A DNA stretch of 64,000 bases. Origin: Molossus alvarezi. Taxonomy: Eukaryota > Chordata > Mammalia > Chiroptera > Molossidae. The stretch covers positions 55,731,596 to 55,795,595 of the forward strand of contig CM073889.1 of the NCBI GenBank assembly GCA_037176705.1, in the 5' to 3' direction. Of this stretch, positions 1-10,484 are shown piece by piece. Within the stretch, counting starts at the first letter, position 1, and every line of letters begins with the position of its first letter. The notes below the pieces were generated by a model that was given only the letters and a program-made list of their open reading frames with translations, searched no databases and was not told the origin of the DNA. A program made the position numbers and the translations under genes.

Positions 1-125
1 TCTTTATTCTGGAGTCTCAGCTTCCTTGTTGGTAAAATGGAGATGATAATAGCTGTAGGGCTGTGGCAAGAATTAAGAACAATGTAAGTAAAGGCCAAGC
101 ACAGTACCCATAACTTGGGAAAGAG
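1..125 (+). repeat. MIR SINE fragment (3' part)
   Basis: The stretch reads like the middle and 3' part of the mammalian MIR consensus: a CTCAG...TTCC...GTAAAATGGAGATGATAATAG core followed by a diverged version of the 'aagcacagtaccc' tail. It starts at the window edge, so the tRNA-like head is outside the window. It is old and non-functional. Confidence 0.7.
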
Positions 126-344
126 TAATTCTTGTTATGATCAAAAGAGTAAAATTATAAAAATGTGGGTGGGAGCAGCAGAAAACTGCATGTGAAAAGT
201 GTGCTCTTTCTGGCACTTCAAATAACAAAGGTCAAAGACCTTGACACTTCAGCCTTCTGGCACCCAGGCCAGGCAAAACAAAACAAACAAACAAACAAAA
301 GCAACAACAGATTCTAGCAGCCATTTCTATACAAGGGGCCTCTC
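126..344. other. unassigned spacer
   Basis: No gene or recognised repeat. An A-rich (AAAC)n-like run lies at about 277-300. Confidence 0.5.
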
Positions 345-1020
345 ATGAAAACTGTGCTTCAGGGAGAAGCTTGCTCTGAACTATGTGTCTACGCACTGAA
401 CTGCATGCTGGTACTGTGTTTCTGCCATCTGAGCCAGCACTTATTTAGTAGTTTCTGGAATCCTATTTCAGTCAACAGGCCTGAGGCTTTTCCATCCAAT
501 CAGAGCTTCACAGATCTATCCCCATCAACTCCTTTACTGACCAATCAGAGTAGCTCCATTTTGACTAATTAAGACAGTGCCTTTTGGACCAAACTGTGAG
601 GATTTGGATACCTCATTTACATAAGGACAGATCAATTAAGAACCAGGGATAAGGAGTTCTGTCTATGTAAGTCAGCTCCCCTCTGACTCTGAGAGCCCAC
701 TTTCCCTTTCTACTAAACTGTGTGTGTTTTTCCCATTGGAGCTGACTGGAGCTGGAACATCAAAGATGTCCCACTGAAGCAGAACAGAGCAGACAAGCGT
801 TGACCAGAGCTAACTGGCACAAAACAGAGCAGAATGGAGCAGACAAGTATAGGGCAAACAAGATCGGCAAGGAGCAAAGCAGACAAGCAAGGAACACCCC
901 AGGGCCACCTCACAGCTGTGGAGCCATGCTGTATCGCAATTGATCTGTTTTGCACTGAATAAAGTTTTCTTCTTCACCACATCCCAAATTTGGGATGCCT
1001 GTTGGTGTGGAATTGGCACC
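345..1020 (+). mobile_element. solo-LTR-like endogenous retroviral element
   Basis: The segment has the architecture of a retroviral LTR and no internal genes. Two CCAAT boxes (496-500 and 541-545, each followed by CAGAG) sit in a U3-like part. An AATAAA polyadenylation signal lies at 958-963, followed by a short T-rich stretch. A degenerate tandem motif 'gagcagacaag' recurs at about 787, 837 and 877. An 18-bp perfect palindrome lies at 980-997, in what would be U5. No gag, pol or env frame adjoins it, so it would be a solo LTR. The TG...CA ends and target duplication could not be fixed, so the boundaries are approximate and the family (ERV1-like) is a guess. Confidence 0.5.
980..997. repeat. 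18-bp perfect palindrome
   Basis: CATCCCAAATTTGGGATG is its own reverse complement. It lies 17 bp after the AATAAA signal of the LTR-like element. Confidence 0.9.
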
Positions 1021-1654
1021 AATGACCATCAGTTGACACTTTAAACATGTAAATGGGAAATATTTGAATGGCGAAATATCAAGAAAATAAGCTACCTCAG
1101 GATAAGGTAGAAAAGCTGCACTCCACTAGCCTGTAGAGTCAGAGGGAGCTTTCTCTTGAAGTGACAGCTCTATGTCAGCAAAATAAAGTAGGACAAGAGG
1201 AACAGCATAGGCAGAGATGGAGGACAGACAGAAGCAGAGTCTAAACCAACCCTATTAGGCTTCCCCACCACTCCCGCTGCCTTCCTGGCTGCAAACTGCC
1301 CACCTCAAAGGCCTGGGTAAGGTGACAATCGTTAAGTTCCATGCCAAGTCTCTGCACTATAAGCTCAGCCTCAGGGCTTGAGTGGCTTGTGATCTGAAAC
1401 ATTCTGGTAACATGCTAACCAATTGATGGCCAAGGTTAGTCATTTAGGCAACTGGTGACCTGCCACATAAAGCTGATAGTGGCCCTCCTCTTAGTGTCTT
1501 TAGGATCCTCCACCTTCTTCTGCCTGGCTCCTTGGTCTTGGCTGAAGCTCTACTGCCTCTAGACAGCCTTCCAAGACTACCCCAGGTTCCCAGGCCTCCT
1601 GTGCCAATTCTTGTCATTGTCCCCAACATCCCTACCCCTGCTCTCACCCTCACC
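1021..1654. other. unassigned stretch
   Basis: No recognisable gene, repeat or RNA. Short open frames here lack codon structure or known motifs. Confidence 0.5.
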
Positions 1655-1840
1655 ACTGCTGACATGTAGTGAGCACTTACTATATCCCAGGCAGTGTTCT
1701 AGCAAGCTCACATGTATCCACCTACTCAGTATTCACAAACCCCTAAGAGGTTGGTCCTATTGTGACCCACACTGTGCAAGGGATCAAAATGGGGCCCAAG
1801 GCCACCCAGCTCAGCAGTGGTGGAACCAGGGTGCAAGCCC
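1655..1840 (-). repeat. MIR SINE
   Basis: In plus-strand order it reads 'gagcacttactat..cccaggcagtgttct', then a diverged gap, then 'aaggccacccagc' and a 'gtggaaccagggtgcaa' end. This is the reverse complement of MIR from its 3' region back to the B-box region. It is a diverged, inactive copy. Confidence 0.75.
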
Positions 1841-2065
1841 CAGAGGTTTGGCAGCAAATCCTGCCTTGGAAGCCCTGGTAGCTGTCCCTAGCACATACGT
1901 GGTGGTTGTTGCTGCCCTACTTGCTCAGCCCATAGGGCGCTCCTGAGCAAATGGTTCCACCGACTCTTTGTGTACTCTCCTCCGAAAGGAGGCCTAGTGC
2001 ACTAATGGTGGTAATAACTATTGCATGAACCTATAATTCAGAGAAAGTGAACAAACTACTGCACA

Positions 2066-2300
2066 ATGCAGCAGTTACAAGGAGATTTTGGATTCAGACT
2101 TCCTGGGCTCAAATCCTACGTATTACCTATGTGACCATGGGCAAGGGATTTCACCTCTATATCTCCTTAAATCATCAATGTACTTACCTCCTAGGCAGTT
2201 GTAAGGATTATATTGAGGTAATCCATGTGAAGTAATTAGTTGGCATTGTAAAAGATAGAAATTGTTCAATAAAGATTAGTGAGTAACACTATTGCTATTA
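2066..2300 (+). repeat. MIR SINE, near full length
   Basis: It has a tRNA-like head (GATTTTGGATTCAGACTTCC, then a B-box-like GGGCTCAAATCC), the core 'tgtgaccatgggcaaggga', and the tail 'ttgtaaggattatattgaggtaa' ending in a CAATAAAGATTAGTG and ATTACTATT-rich end. Order and orientation match MIR. Confidence 0.85.
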
Positions 2301-2465
2301 CTATTTCATCATCAATAGAATAGCGATGAGAGTCTCAACTTTATTTGGATTACTGTGACAATGACAATAAGAGATATGGGATGCTGAAGAGAGGCATGGC
2401 ACAAAGAAAGGACTCAAAGGAGTGGTGTGAAAAGGGGCCTTTTGCCAGTTTCCTTGAAGCCCATA

Positions 2466-2640
2466 GACAAGAGTTGCAAACTTTTCTGTATAAGGCCAGG
2501 TGGTAAATATTTTAGGCTTTGCAGGCCACAGAGTTCTGTTGCAACTCCTCAACGCAGCCACTGCAGCACAGAAGCAGTCACAGAAGAGAAAGCTCTATTT
2601 ATAGGAACAGGCAGCTGACTGCAATGTGCTGCCCCCTGCC
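2466..2640. mobile_element. hAT-type nonautonomous DNA transposon relic
   Basis: The block 'taaggccaggtggtaaatattttaggctttgcaggcca' is split by mutations but matches a common mammalian MER-type hAT MITE. Both ends resemble its terminal inverted repeats: 'gttgcaaacttttctg' on the left and a '...tgctgccccctgc' end on the right. No transposase is present. I recognise the family by its core but do not assign a subfamily name. Confidence 0.6.
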
Positions 2641-3589
2641 ATGCACTGGGGGTTGAGCCATTGTGAGCTGAACCACCCAGATGAGAAACACTAACCCTGT
2701 GCTGCAGCAGCCAGACACACCTGGTCAGATGGATGGGCAAGGCACTGAGAGTGCAGACCCACTCAGGAGCATTCACTCAGCAGTCATTCTCTAAGCACTC
2801 TGTTCTGGGCATAACAGGAAGAATAAGGCACATTCCCTATAGCTGAGGGACCAGCAGCACATGAGGGGAGGCAGCACTGGAAATGGACATGATGGGGACA
2901 TTCAGTTCAGTCTCCTCACCTGTAACCTAGACACAGAATAATACTACATGTTGTGAAGCAGAATGAGAACAATGCTCAGAAGCCCTGGTGGAGGCTAGAG
3001 TGATTGTTATTCTCACTCGTCTCCTAGGAAGCAGAGAGACAGGGCAATTCACTTGAGCTGACTTTCAGAAGCTTAAGGACATAAGCTATGTGCAAAGTCT
3101 GTTTGGGGTAGAACTGGTAACTCACAGGCCAATGTGAGTCATGTTATATCGCAAAATAACAATCGGCCCATGAATATCCATAATCCCCAAGATAAATCTC
3201 CCAATTTCACAGCAGTAATAGAGCCACCTCCCTCACCAAGGCATGAATATTTACCATTCTCTGGCTTTACTGGTCTCCATCTCTGTTCAATTTTGCAAAT
3301 TAAAATGTGGGCTGTGTGGATAGAGAGATTATATAGAAGAGCCTCCTGAAGCCTGCTGTCCCCGGTCAGGGAGCCAGTTAGGGTAAGCGGGTTCCTTCCC
3401 ACTGGTCTAGTACTGCTGTCTTAGGGTCAGAAGCAACAGCAAACGGGATACAGGAAGGGGATGGGGTCAGGACTTTGAAAAGCTCACAGAATGGGAATAA
3501 AATGGCATCTCAAATAGAAACATGTTCATGGTGGGAAAGCTGTGAAAATACCCTAGGTTTTCTCTCCCTCATGGCTGAGAAGAAATTCC
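2641..3589. other. unassigned stretch
   Basis: No supported gene. About 2,765-2,850 weakly resembles the L2/MIR 'gcaggcactgttctgggcac' tail, but not well enough to call. Confidence 0.4.
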
Positions 3590-3795
3590 CAGTATCCAAA
3601 AGAGTGGGCACTTTAAAACCAGACAGACCTGGGTTCAAAGCCTGTTTGGACCTTGAACCTGAGCATGCCATTTCACCTCTCTGGGTCTCATTTTCTTCAT
3701 CTGTAAAATGAGGACAAATATTGCTGACATGAGAATCAAGGAGAAGCTATATTCACCAGGTGCCTGGCCCAGAACCCTCACTCAGTGTGGCAACA
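3590..3795 (+). repeat. MIR SINE
   Basis: It has a tRNA-like head with the B-box-like GGGTTCAAAGCC, then 'ccatttcacctctctgggtctca', 'tcatctgtaaaatgagga' and 'ggtgcctggcccaga'. This is the MIR consensus order. Confidence 0.85.
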
Positions 3796-5189
3796 CGTCC
3801 ACCATCTCTCACACATCCACTGACTGTTGGCTTATGTACTTTGCAGGAAGGGACATGAAATTTGGCCATGAACCAGAATGGCAGAAGCAGTGATGCTGGC
3901 CAATGAGAAAGCTCTGACTTGTGGGTTGGGAGCAGCCCTTACCCAAGGCAGTCCTGGTGTGGTATCCAACCAGCAGCCTGGCAGCAGTCTAGGTGGACTT
4001 ACTAAATGACTGGCATGGGGATGAGAAAGATTCCAACATTTCCAACTGGGTTTTACTAGTAGAAGGGAGCAAGAACATAGCATCCTGTGCCTTTTGCTCT
4101 CCTGAGTGAGAAGAACAAAGGGAAAAGAAAATCAAGTGGCAGAGCAGGGATGGGGTGCTATGACAGGCAGCTCAGGAAAATTGTTGGCCTTCCACAAACT
4201 CAAGACATCTGTCTGTCCACCACAAGACCTGGTTCCCTGGAAACCAAAACCTAGAGATGGACAGAATCACTTAATCTGCCTCAACTAAACTCAGAGCTCT
4301 AAAAAACTAAAGAAAAAAATCTGTGCAAAATTTAGTCCAACGAACCTTTGTAAGGACAGCACTACAACTTTATGAGTACCTATGATGCTACGTGTATCAG
4401 ATGAGGTCTTCCCAAGAATGCTCTGGACCCAAAACTGTCTGTGGGGAGGGATTTCCAAGCAGGCTTTATAGCTTAGGAGCCCGAGGCTCCCAAACTCATG
4501 TAGCTAGTCACAGAACCACAGTGCTGAGACCAGGGTGGGCACACTTGGCCAGGGGGCCTCCTGTGCATGGAGCTTGGTGCATGCCCTGTACTATATGCCA
4601 GATCTAAGGAGATGCAGATGAATCAGACATAACCACCCAAACCACCTGGAGCTTCCAGCCACCTGCCAACCTGCTCCTGTGCACCATGTGGCAAAGGCTG
4701 GACAAGGGTGGCAAGGAAGACAGGGAAGGTTTGAGGAAGGGACCCAGTTACCACTTGGCAAGGAATTTGGGGCAGTAATCCGGGGGAAGGTGATTTTTGT
4801 GCTGGCTTTGAGGGTAAGAGGGCAGCTCAGACAAAAGAGGAGCAAAGGCTCAGGTGCCTAGAAAGGATGCAGAAAAGATATACCCAGGTCAGTAGACAGT
4901 TGAGAGCATAGTACATGAGTATAAATGGTTGCAGCTGAGGCTGGAGTTGATTGTTCTCAAAGCCCCAGAGGTCAGACCAAGGAGCAGCAGCTTTTCTCAG
5001 TGCTGGCAGGAGAAGTTCACAAGACACTGTGGCACAGAAGTGAGGAGTGAAGAAAGGTAAAAGTCAGACAGACTCCACAGTAGGTGATGTGAAAAAAGGG
5101 CTGATGGGGAAAAGAGTGAGGGCAAAGAAAGCAGAGAAGCTGGAACAGACAGAGAGGATGCTGGCTCCAGAGGCTGGGCCTTTGTCTTG
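3796..5189. other. unassigned stretch
   Basis: No supported gene, RNA or clear repeat. The overlapping short frames on both strands look like chance. Confidence 0.45.
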
Positions 5190-5262
5190 TTCACAATGAC
5201 AATAGAGTGCCTGTGACATGTCTGGCACACAGCAGGCACCAAATAAATGTCTGTTAAGTGAA
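5190..5262 (+). repeat. MIR/L2 3'-end fragment
   Basis: 'gtctggcacacagcaggcac' followed by 'caaataaatgtctgttaa' is the shared 3' tail of MIR and L2. It is too short to decide between them. Confidence 0.5.
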
Positions 5263-5375
5263 CAAAAAAAGCAGACTGAGAGTCTGATGAATGAGAAAAT
5301 GCAAGCACCACAGTCTGGGGAATGCGAGGACACTTGGATAACGTGTCTGGATGAGTAAGAAACACCGCTTCTCAT

Positions 5376-5628
5376 CCTGGACAGTTTTTCTCAGTGGTTA
5401 GAGCATTGGCCTACACACCAAAGGGTCATAGGTTCAATTTCCAGTCAAGGGGACATACCTAGGTTGCAGGTATGTCCTGGAACCTGCAAAGCGCAAGCAG
5501 GAGGAAACCAATCGATGTGTCTCTCTCATGTCGGTGTTTCTCCCTCTCCCTCTTTCCCTTTTACTCTTTCTAAAAATCAATAGAAAAAAAATATCCCCAG
5601 GTGAGAATTAACAATAACAACCAAAAAG
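5376..5628 (+). repeat. Ves-type tRNA-derived SINE, old copy
   Basis: The head CCTGGACAG...CTCAGTGGTTAGAGC holds a pol III A box, and GGTTCAATTTC is a decayed B box. The CAATCGATGTGTCTCTC core, pyrimidine tract and terminal 'ccaggtgagaatt' match the long (type 1) SINE copies later in the window. Possible target duplication: 'aagaaacaccgcttctc' (5,358) and 'aagaagccctgcttctt' (5,625), about 12 of 17 matching, in line with an older insertion. Confidence 0.85.
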
Positions 5629-6499
5629 AAGCCCTGCTTCTTGGTCCTGGCAACAGGCAGCCAGAAACTACTGCTGGCAAACTAGTCCTTGTCTTCTAAG
5701 CTAGCAGCATACAGCATGTCTGCAGGGCTTGCACTGTGCTGGCAAGGCCTGAGACCAAAGGGTTACTTGCTGCACTCAGAAAACCTAACCCCCAGCCTGA
5801 CTAAATGTCTTCTATTTTTCTTTCTGCTTTCTTTAAGACCCCAGATGTGTTCTTGCACATCAAAAGAGAGCAACTTAGAAAGTTAAACTAAATCAAGGGC
5901 TTTTGTTCTGAGGCATCGTTGCTGAACTAATTATTCCTGTATGTTGTTTAATGAAATAGTGGTGCCATATATTAAACCAGTTAACAGGATGAGCACATGA
6001 GTTACAAGGAAGGTCGAGGCTGGGATTATAAATTTAGCTTTTTCTTAAGAAGAGATGAAACAAACCACTCAACTCCCCGCTGTCGTATGTCATGGAAGGG
6101 GAAAATGATGGCACTGAGCAGCACTTAGGGAGGGCTGTGCCCTGGTTCACGGATGCTGGCGGCACCAAGCCGGGCGGTGGGTGGAGGGCACAGGGCCCCA
6201 GCTTTCTGGCTCCCAGCCGAGTTTCTCTGCACCCAAGCTCCAGGCAGGCTCAGTGCTTGCTCTTCATCTCCTGTGCCCCCCAGTCCCCGGACCTAGATCT
6301 AGGTCCACATGACACTGTGCACAGGCAAACCCAGCCAAGCTGAGAGCCATCAAGAAAGTAAGAAATAGCCCTAACTATGCTGCACACATAGAAATGCTGT
6401 GTAGTACCCTTCCCCATAGCCAGAAATACCAGGTACAGTCCTCATGTCAATCATGAGGGATGGGAAAATGGTGTGGTACCTCTTCTCTGTGGATCAGAA
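5629..6499. other. unassigned stretch
   Basis: No recognised repeat or gene. The GC-richer part at 6,090-6,340 has an 83-codon open frame with no recognisable domain. Confidence 0.45.
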
Positions 6500-6840
6500 T
6501 AAAATATGTGAAGACAAACGAGTGATGTATGAAGACTCCACTATACATTAAGCAAAAAGCAAAAAATAAAAAACTAACATAACCAACAGTGTACATAAGA
6601 GAAGCCCACTTTGTTTTTTTTATTAAGTACATACTGGTGTATGCATGTGTGTGTATGCTGCATATATGTGCATTAAAAAGATATGTGGCATGCTCTTGAC
6701 ATGGGTTCTTTCTGGAGAGAAGGGTTTTAGAGAACTTTTAACTTCAACTTTAGGTGACTGTGTATTAATTTTTCACAGCAAGCATGTGTTTCCATAATAA
6801 TTGAATAAGCAATAAATAAACATCATTCTTTAAAAAAGAA
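6500..6840 (+). repeat. old L1M 3'-end fragment
   Basis: A diverged 'aagcaaaaagca...', then a TG-rich 'gcatgtgtgtgtatgctgc' tract, 'ctggagagaagg', and a final 'aagcaataaataaacat' match the 3' end and 3'UTR of ancient L1M. No coding capacity remains. Confidence 0.45.
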
Positions 6841-6911
6841 ATACATAAAAATCAGCACTACCCCTGTGCCAGAGACAAGAGCTAAGAAGGTAATCAAAAA
6901 GGACTTTACCT

Positions 6912-7110
6912 CCCAGCCAGTGTGGCTTAGTGGTTGAGCGTCAACTCATGCACCAAGAGGTTGCTGGTTCAATTCCTGGTCAGGGCACATGCCCAGGTGG
7001 TGGGCCAAATCCCCAGTGGGGGGCATGCAGGAGGCAGACAATCGAAGTTCTCTCTCACTGATGTTTCTATTTCTCTCTCTCTCTAAAAAATCAATAAAGA
7101 AAAAAAAATT
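6912..7110 (+). repeat. Ves SINE, short (type 2) form
   Basis: The head CCCAGCCAGTGTGGCTTAG is followed by GGTTCAATTCC (B box), CCCCAGTGGGGGGCATGCAGG, a (TC)n tract and AATCAATAAAG with an A-rich tail. It lacks the terminal TCCTCGGGTGAGGA motif of the long form. No convincing target duplication was found. Confidence 0.9.
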
Positions 7111-7234
7111 TAAAAAAAAGCAAAGACCTCTCTAGCAATGCGTGGAGTCACAATAAAAAATGTACTTCTATGTATTACTTGCATAATTAATATTAATTTA
7201 GAAAAATTTAAGAAAACATTCAACATAAAAATAT

Positions 7235-7640
7235 TATGCATATGTTGTACACCTTAAATTTATACAGTGCTATATGTCAATTATATCTCAACAAAACTAA
7301 AACTGAAAGAAAAAATATTATGCAAGCAATAAAATGGCAACCAACCAAGAGTTTTCAAAGATTATGAGGATGCATGTTTGAAACAGTGATGCTAAAATAC
7401 ATCAGAAACAGTGTGATATGATATTAAGTAAAAATTAAATATACTGATTTCCACTATGCAAATATATACCATATAATTATAGGCAAGTGAATTTAAGAAA
7501 ATTCATATAAGTGACCACGAAAATTAATGTCAATTTTTTCCTTAGACTTTTCTGTATTTTCCCCATGAAGTGTACTTTGCTTTTATAATTAGAAAAAGGA
7601 AAGAAAAAACATGTAATCACTAAAAAGAATAAAAGACTGA
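7235..7640 (+). repeat. old L1/HAL1 3'-end fragments
   Basis: 'gtacaccttaaatttatac', then 'atatgtcaattatatctcaa', is the 3' end of an L1/HAL1-type element. A second diverged piece (about 7,315-7,640) ends with 'tactttgcttttataattag', a typical L1M 3'UTR signature. Both are degenerate. Confidence 0.5.
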
Positions 7641-8164
7641 AAAAGTGTGTCCACGTTAGAGTCCACAATCCCAGCTGCCCTGGCAGTGGAGGAGAAGGCT
7701 GGAACCCAAAGGTAGGAATGCTGGCTGGTTCAGGGTGACACAACAGGTCCCTGGCAAGCGTGCAGGCTTCTGGTAATGGGGCCTCACCTTCCATACCACC
7801 AACACTGCAGAGACCTTGGGCCAAGAAGAATTTCTGCCAATTATTAATTGGCTACAATACATGGTACCAATAGCAGACTCTGGCTCTCTTCCCTGCTCTG
7901 GAGTCAAGCCATGCCTTCTGGATGAACGAAGGCAGAGTTGCATCAGAGCAGCCTGGTCCTTGCCCTGGTTCTGCTCCCTATGACTTCCCAGCCCTATGAC
8001 CCTGGAATGGAGCAAGAGCCTCTGTAAACAGGATGAAGATCCCTACTACCCACGACTGTAGGCAACTCTAACTGCAACCATCAGTTCAAAGATCCTGGCA
8101 CACAGAAAAGGCAAATCAGTCATTTTTCTATAGATAATAGCCATGATATATGTACCTTACAGAC
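7641..8164. other. unassigned stretch
   Basis: No recognised repeat or gene. Two overlapping reverse-strand frames (115 and 119 codons) share no motif with known families. Confidence 0.45.
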
Positions 8165-8370
8165 ATGAAGATATACCACATACCTGGCACTGTGCTAATA
8201 AGTAAGTGCTCTCTCTACAGGCACGGATGCATTAAACCCCACACCAATGCCATAGCTACTGTTATGCCCAAATTACAGTTGAGAAAAATAAGTCCTAGAA
8301 GAGGCAAATGTCCTACCCCAAGTAACACAGCTAGGAAGTGGCAGCATTTTATCCAGAAGTCACAAAGTGC
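8165..8370 (-). repeat. MIR SINE
   Basis: In plus order: 'acctggcactgtgct', 'gcccaaattacagttgag', 'aagtaacacagctaggaag', 'tggcagcattt'. This is the reverse complement of MIR. Confidence 0.8.
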
Positions 8371-8515
8371 CAGGTGCTGAATGTGGTCATCCTCATAGCA
8401 ATGCTGTGACAAGGCAAGATGTACAGATAATAGAACAAGACTGACAGGACCTCTGTGACTTGACCAAGCCTGCACAGCCAAGAAATGGTAACCTTGAGAT
8501 TTCAACCCCAAGCTA
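8371..8515 (-). repeat. second MIR SINE, adjacent
   Basis: A second series, 'gccaggtgctga', 'catcctcatagcaatgctgtg', 'tgacttgaccaagcctgcac', 'tttcaacccca', repeats the MIR reverse-complement order directly after the first copy. These are two independent fragments or a duplication. Confidence 0.65.
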
Positions 8516-8670
8516 CACAAGTCCAAAACTAATGTTCACCTCAAATCAGGCCATCTTCCCAGAAGCTCTCTTGTCTGAGGGGGTTAGAATTCTCTACTCA
8601 TACATAGTAGCACAGAAAAACTGTCTTCTGGGTATTCTTTTACAAAAAGATTTAGCTATATGATTAGGAC

Positions 8671-8693
8671 AGGAGGGGAGGGGAGGGGAGGGA
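8671..8693 (+). repeat. G-rich (AGGGG)n tract
   Basis: Four closely spaced G runs (three of four G, one of three) separated by single A residues form a sequence able to fold as a G-quadruplex. Confidence 0.8.
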
Positions 8694-9295
8694 AGAGAAG
8701 AATATAAGAGGGCCTCCCTGTCCCTGTCAGCCCAGGACCCTTGTCATGTCATATAACCAGAAGGTGCTATGAGATGCAGCCCTGACATTGTCTGCACCTC
8801 AAGAAGCAAGTCAGGACCTGAGGCAAGGCCTGATGCAAGGATGGTGGCCCATTCATCTTTCAACTGTTCCTTGTTAGTTGGAACATTCCATTTTTCAACA
8901 ACCAAAAACACTTCTGTCCTTTCTGAAGACAAGGGTGGACCCTCCTCTGAACACTGGTATTTTTCCTGGTGAGTGCACACACCAAACAAAGGCTCCCCTA
9001 TTCCAGCACAGTCTGGTGACACAAAGGCACAGGACCCCTCTGCCCATCCTCTATTCATGGAAGCAGCCAGCAGGTAGATAAGGCCAGAGTTCCAGAGAAA
9101 AAAATCCTGGCCCAAGAAGGGACTCCAAACCCAGGAGCTGGCACAGAGGCATCTGGGAGGATCCTGACTGTCTGAAGCCCAAGATGCCATGTAACTCAGG
9201 AATAGGGCTCCCTCCTTTGCACTTTGGTTCCTTCATCTCCTTGGTTCCTTCATCTCAGAGTGAAAAGAATTAGAACAGCACCTACTTCACTTCAC
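8694..9295. other. unassigned stretch
   Basis: No recognised repeat. The longest frame is 148 codons on the minus strand (8,744-9,190). It is overlapped by frames on the plus strand and has no recognised domain, so it is not called as a gene. Confidence 0.45.
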
Positions 9296-10127
9296 AGGGT
9301 TGTATATTTTTGTTACAGATGTTTCTCCTTTCTCCACCCCTGCAGACACCCTTCTACCTATCCTGCCCCTGCCACGCATTGTTATCTACATCCATTGGTT
9401 ATGGTTATATGCATATGTTTTTTGTTTTATCTCTACCCTCCCTCCACCCCCTCCTCTGAAGTTTGTCAGTCTGAACCCTACTTCCCTACTCTGAGTATAT
9501 TGTGTTCATCTCCTTATTTTGTTCACTATATTCCACAAATATATGAGATCATGTGCTACTTGTCTTTCTCTGATTGGTTTATTTCACTTAGCATAATACT
9601 CTGCAGGTCCCTCCAGGTCATCTCAAAGGATAAGAGATCTTTCTTTCTTACAGCTGCATAATGTTCCATTGTGTATATGTACCACAGCTTTTTTTATCCA
9701 TTCATCTACTGATGGACACTTGGTCTGATTCCAGATCTTAGTGATTGTAAATAGTGCTGCTATGAACATAGGGGTACATATATTCTTTCTGATTGACGTT
9801 TCAGGCTTCTTAGGATATAGTCCTAGAAGTGGGATCACTGGGTTAAATGGCAGTTCAATTTTTAATTTTTTGAAGAAACACCACATTGTTTTCCATAGTG
9901 GCTGCACCATTCCCACCAGCAGTGTACTAGAGTCCCCTTTTCTCCACACCCTCGCCAGCACTTCTGTGATAATTTGTTGATGGCAGCCATTCTGGCGGGT
10001 ATGAGGTGATACCTCTTAGTTGTTTTAATTTGCATCTCTGATGATTAATGATGTTGGAAATTTTTTCATATGTCTCTCAGCCATTTGTATGTTCTGTTTG
10101 GAGAGGTGTCTATTTAGGTCCTCTGCT
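9296..10127 (-). mobile_element. 5'-truncated L1 retrotransposon
   Basis: This is the 3' end of the same bat L1 family as the larger copies, read on the minus strand. The 3'UTR (9,296-9,535) has the reversed signature TTGTTACAGATGTTTCTCC next to its end. It is followed by ORF2 C-terminal sequence, and the copy is truncated at about 10,127. It probably arose by target-primed reverse transcription. A clear long target duplication was not found. Confidence 0.9.
9536..10127 (-). pseudogene. L1 ORF2 C-terminal fragment
   Basis: Only the last roughly 190 codons of ORF2 remain. The region 9,623-9,961 is open and contains the family motifs [23 protein letters not shown] and CPSVDEWIKK, which belong to the C-terminal part of L1 ORF2 after the reverse transcriptase. 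The endonuclease and reverse transcriptase are absent, and a frame change separates the open part from the terminal stop (9,536-9,538). It is non-functional. Confidence 0.9.
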
Positions 10128-10170
10128 AGGGTTAAATCACAAAGGAAGACACGAAGAAAATGCTTAGCTC

Positions 10171-10467
10171 GCCCTGGCCGGTTTGGCTCAGCTGTTAGAG
10201 CGTCGGCCTGCGGTCCTGAGAGACCTGGGTTCGGTTCCTGCTAAGGGCATGTACCTCGGTTGCAGTTTGTCCCCGGCCCTGGTCGGTTGTGGGTGGCAAC
10301 CACTCGATGTGTTCCTTTCACATCGATGTTTCTCTCTCTGTCTGTTCCTCTCTCTCCCTCTCACTCTACCTGAACAAAAAATGAAAAAATGTCCTCGGGT
10401 GAGGATTAAAAAATAATAATAATAATAATAAAAAAAAAAATAAAATGTGTTTTTTTTTTTAAAAAAA
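10171..10467 (+). repeat. Ves SINE, long (type 1) form, with target duplication
   Basis: The head GCCCTGGCCGGTTTGGCTC carries an intact A box, and GGTTCGGTTCC is the B box. The tail has a pyrimidine tract, TGTCCTCGGGTGAGGATT, an (AAT)n run and mixed A/T. It is flanked by a perfect 17-bp duplication AAGAAAATGCTTAGCTC (10,154-10,170 and 10,468-10,484), the mark of L1-machinery insertion. The perfect duplication indicates a relatively young copy. Confidence 0.97.
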
Positions 10468-10484
10468 AAGAAAATGCTTAGCTC

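Noticed and set aside
345..1020. Complete endogenous retrovirus
   Set aside because: No gag, pol or env sequence lies next to the LTR-like segment on either side.
8744..9190. 148-codon minus-strand open frame
   Set aside because: No recognised domain, overlapping frames on the other strand, no splice or promoter context. Consistent with chance in GC-richer DNA.
10171..10245. Possible tRNA gene (A and B boxes present)
   Set aside because: The tRNA-like heads belong to Ves SINEs with target duplications and A-rich tails. They do not fold as a complete cloverleaf with an acceptor stem.
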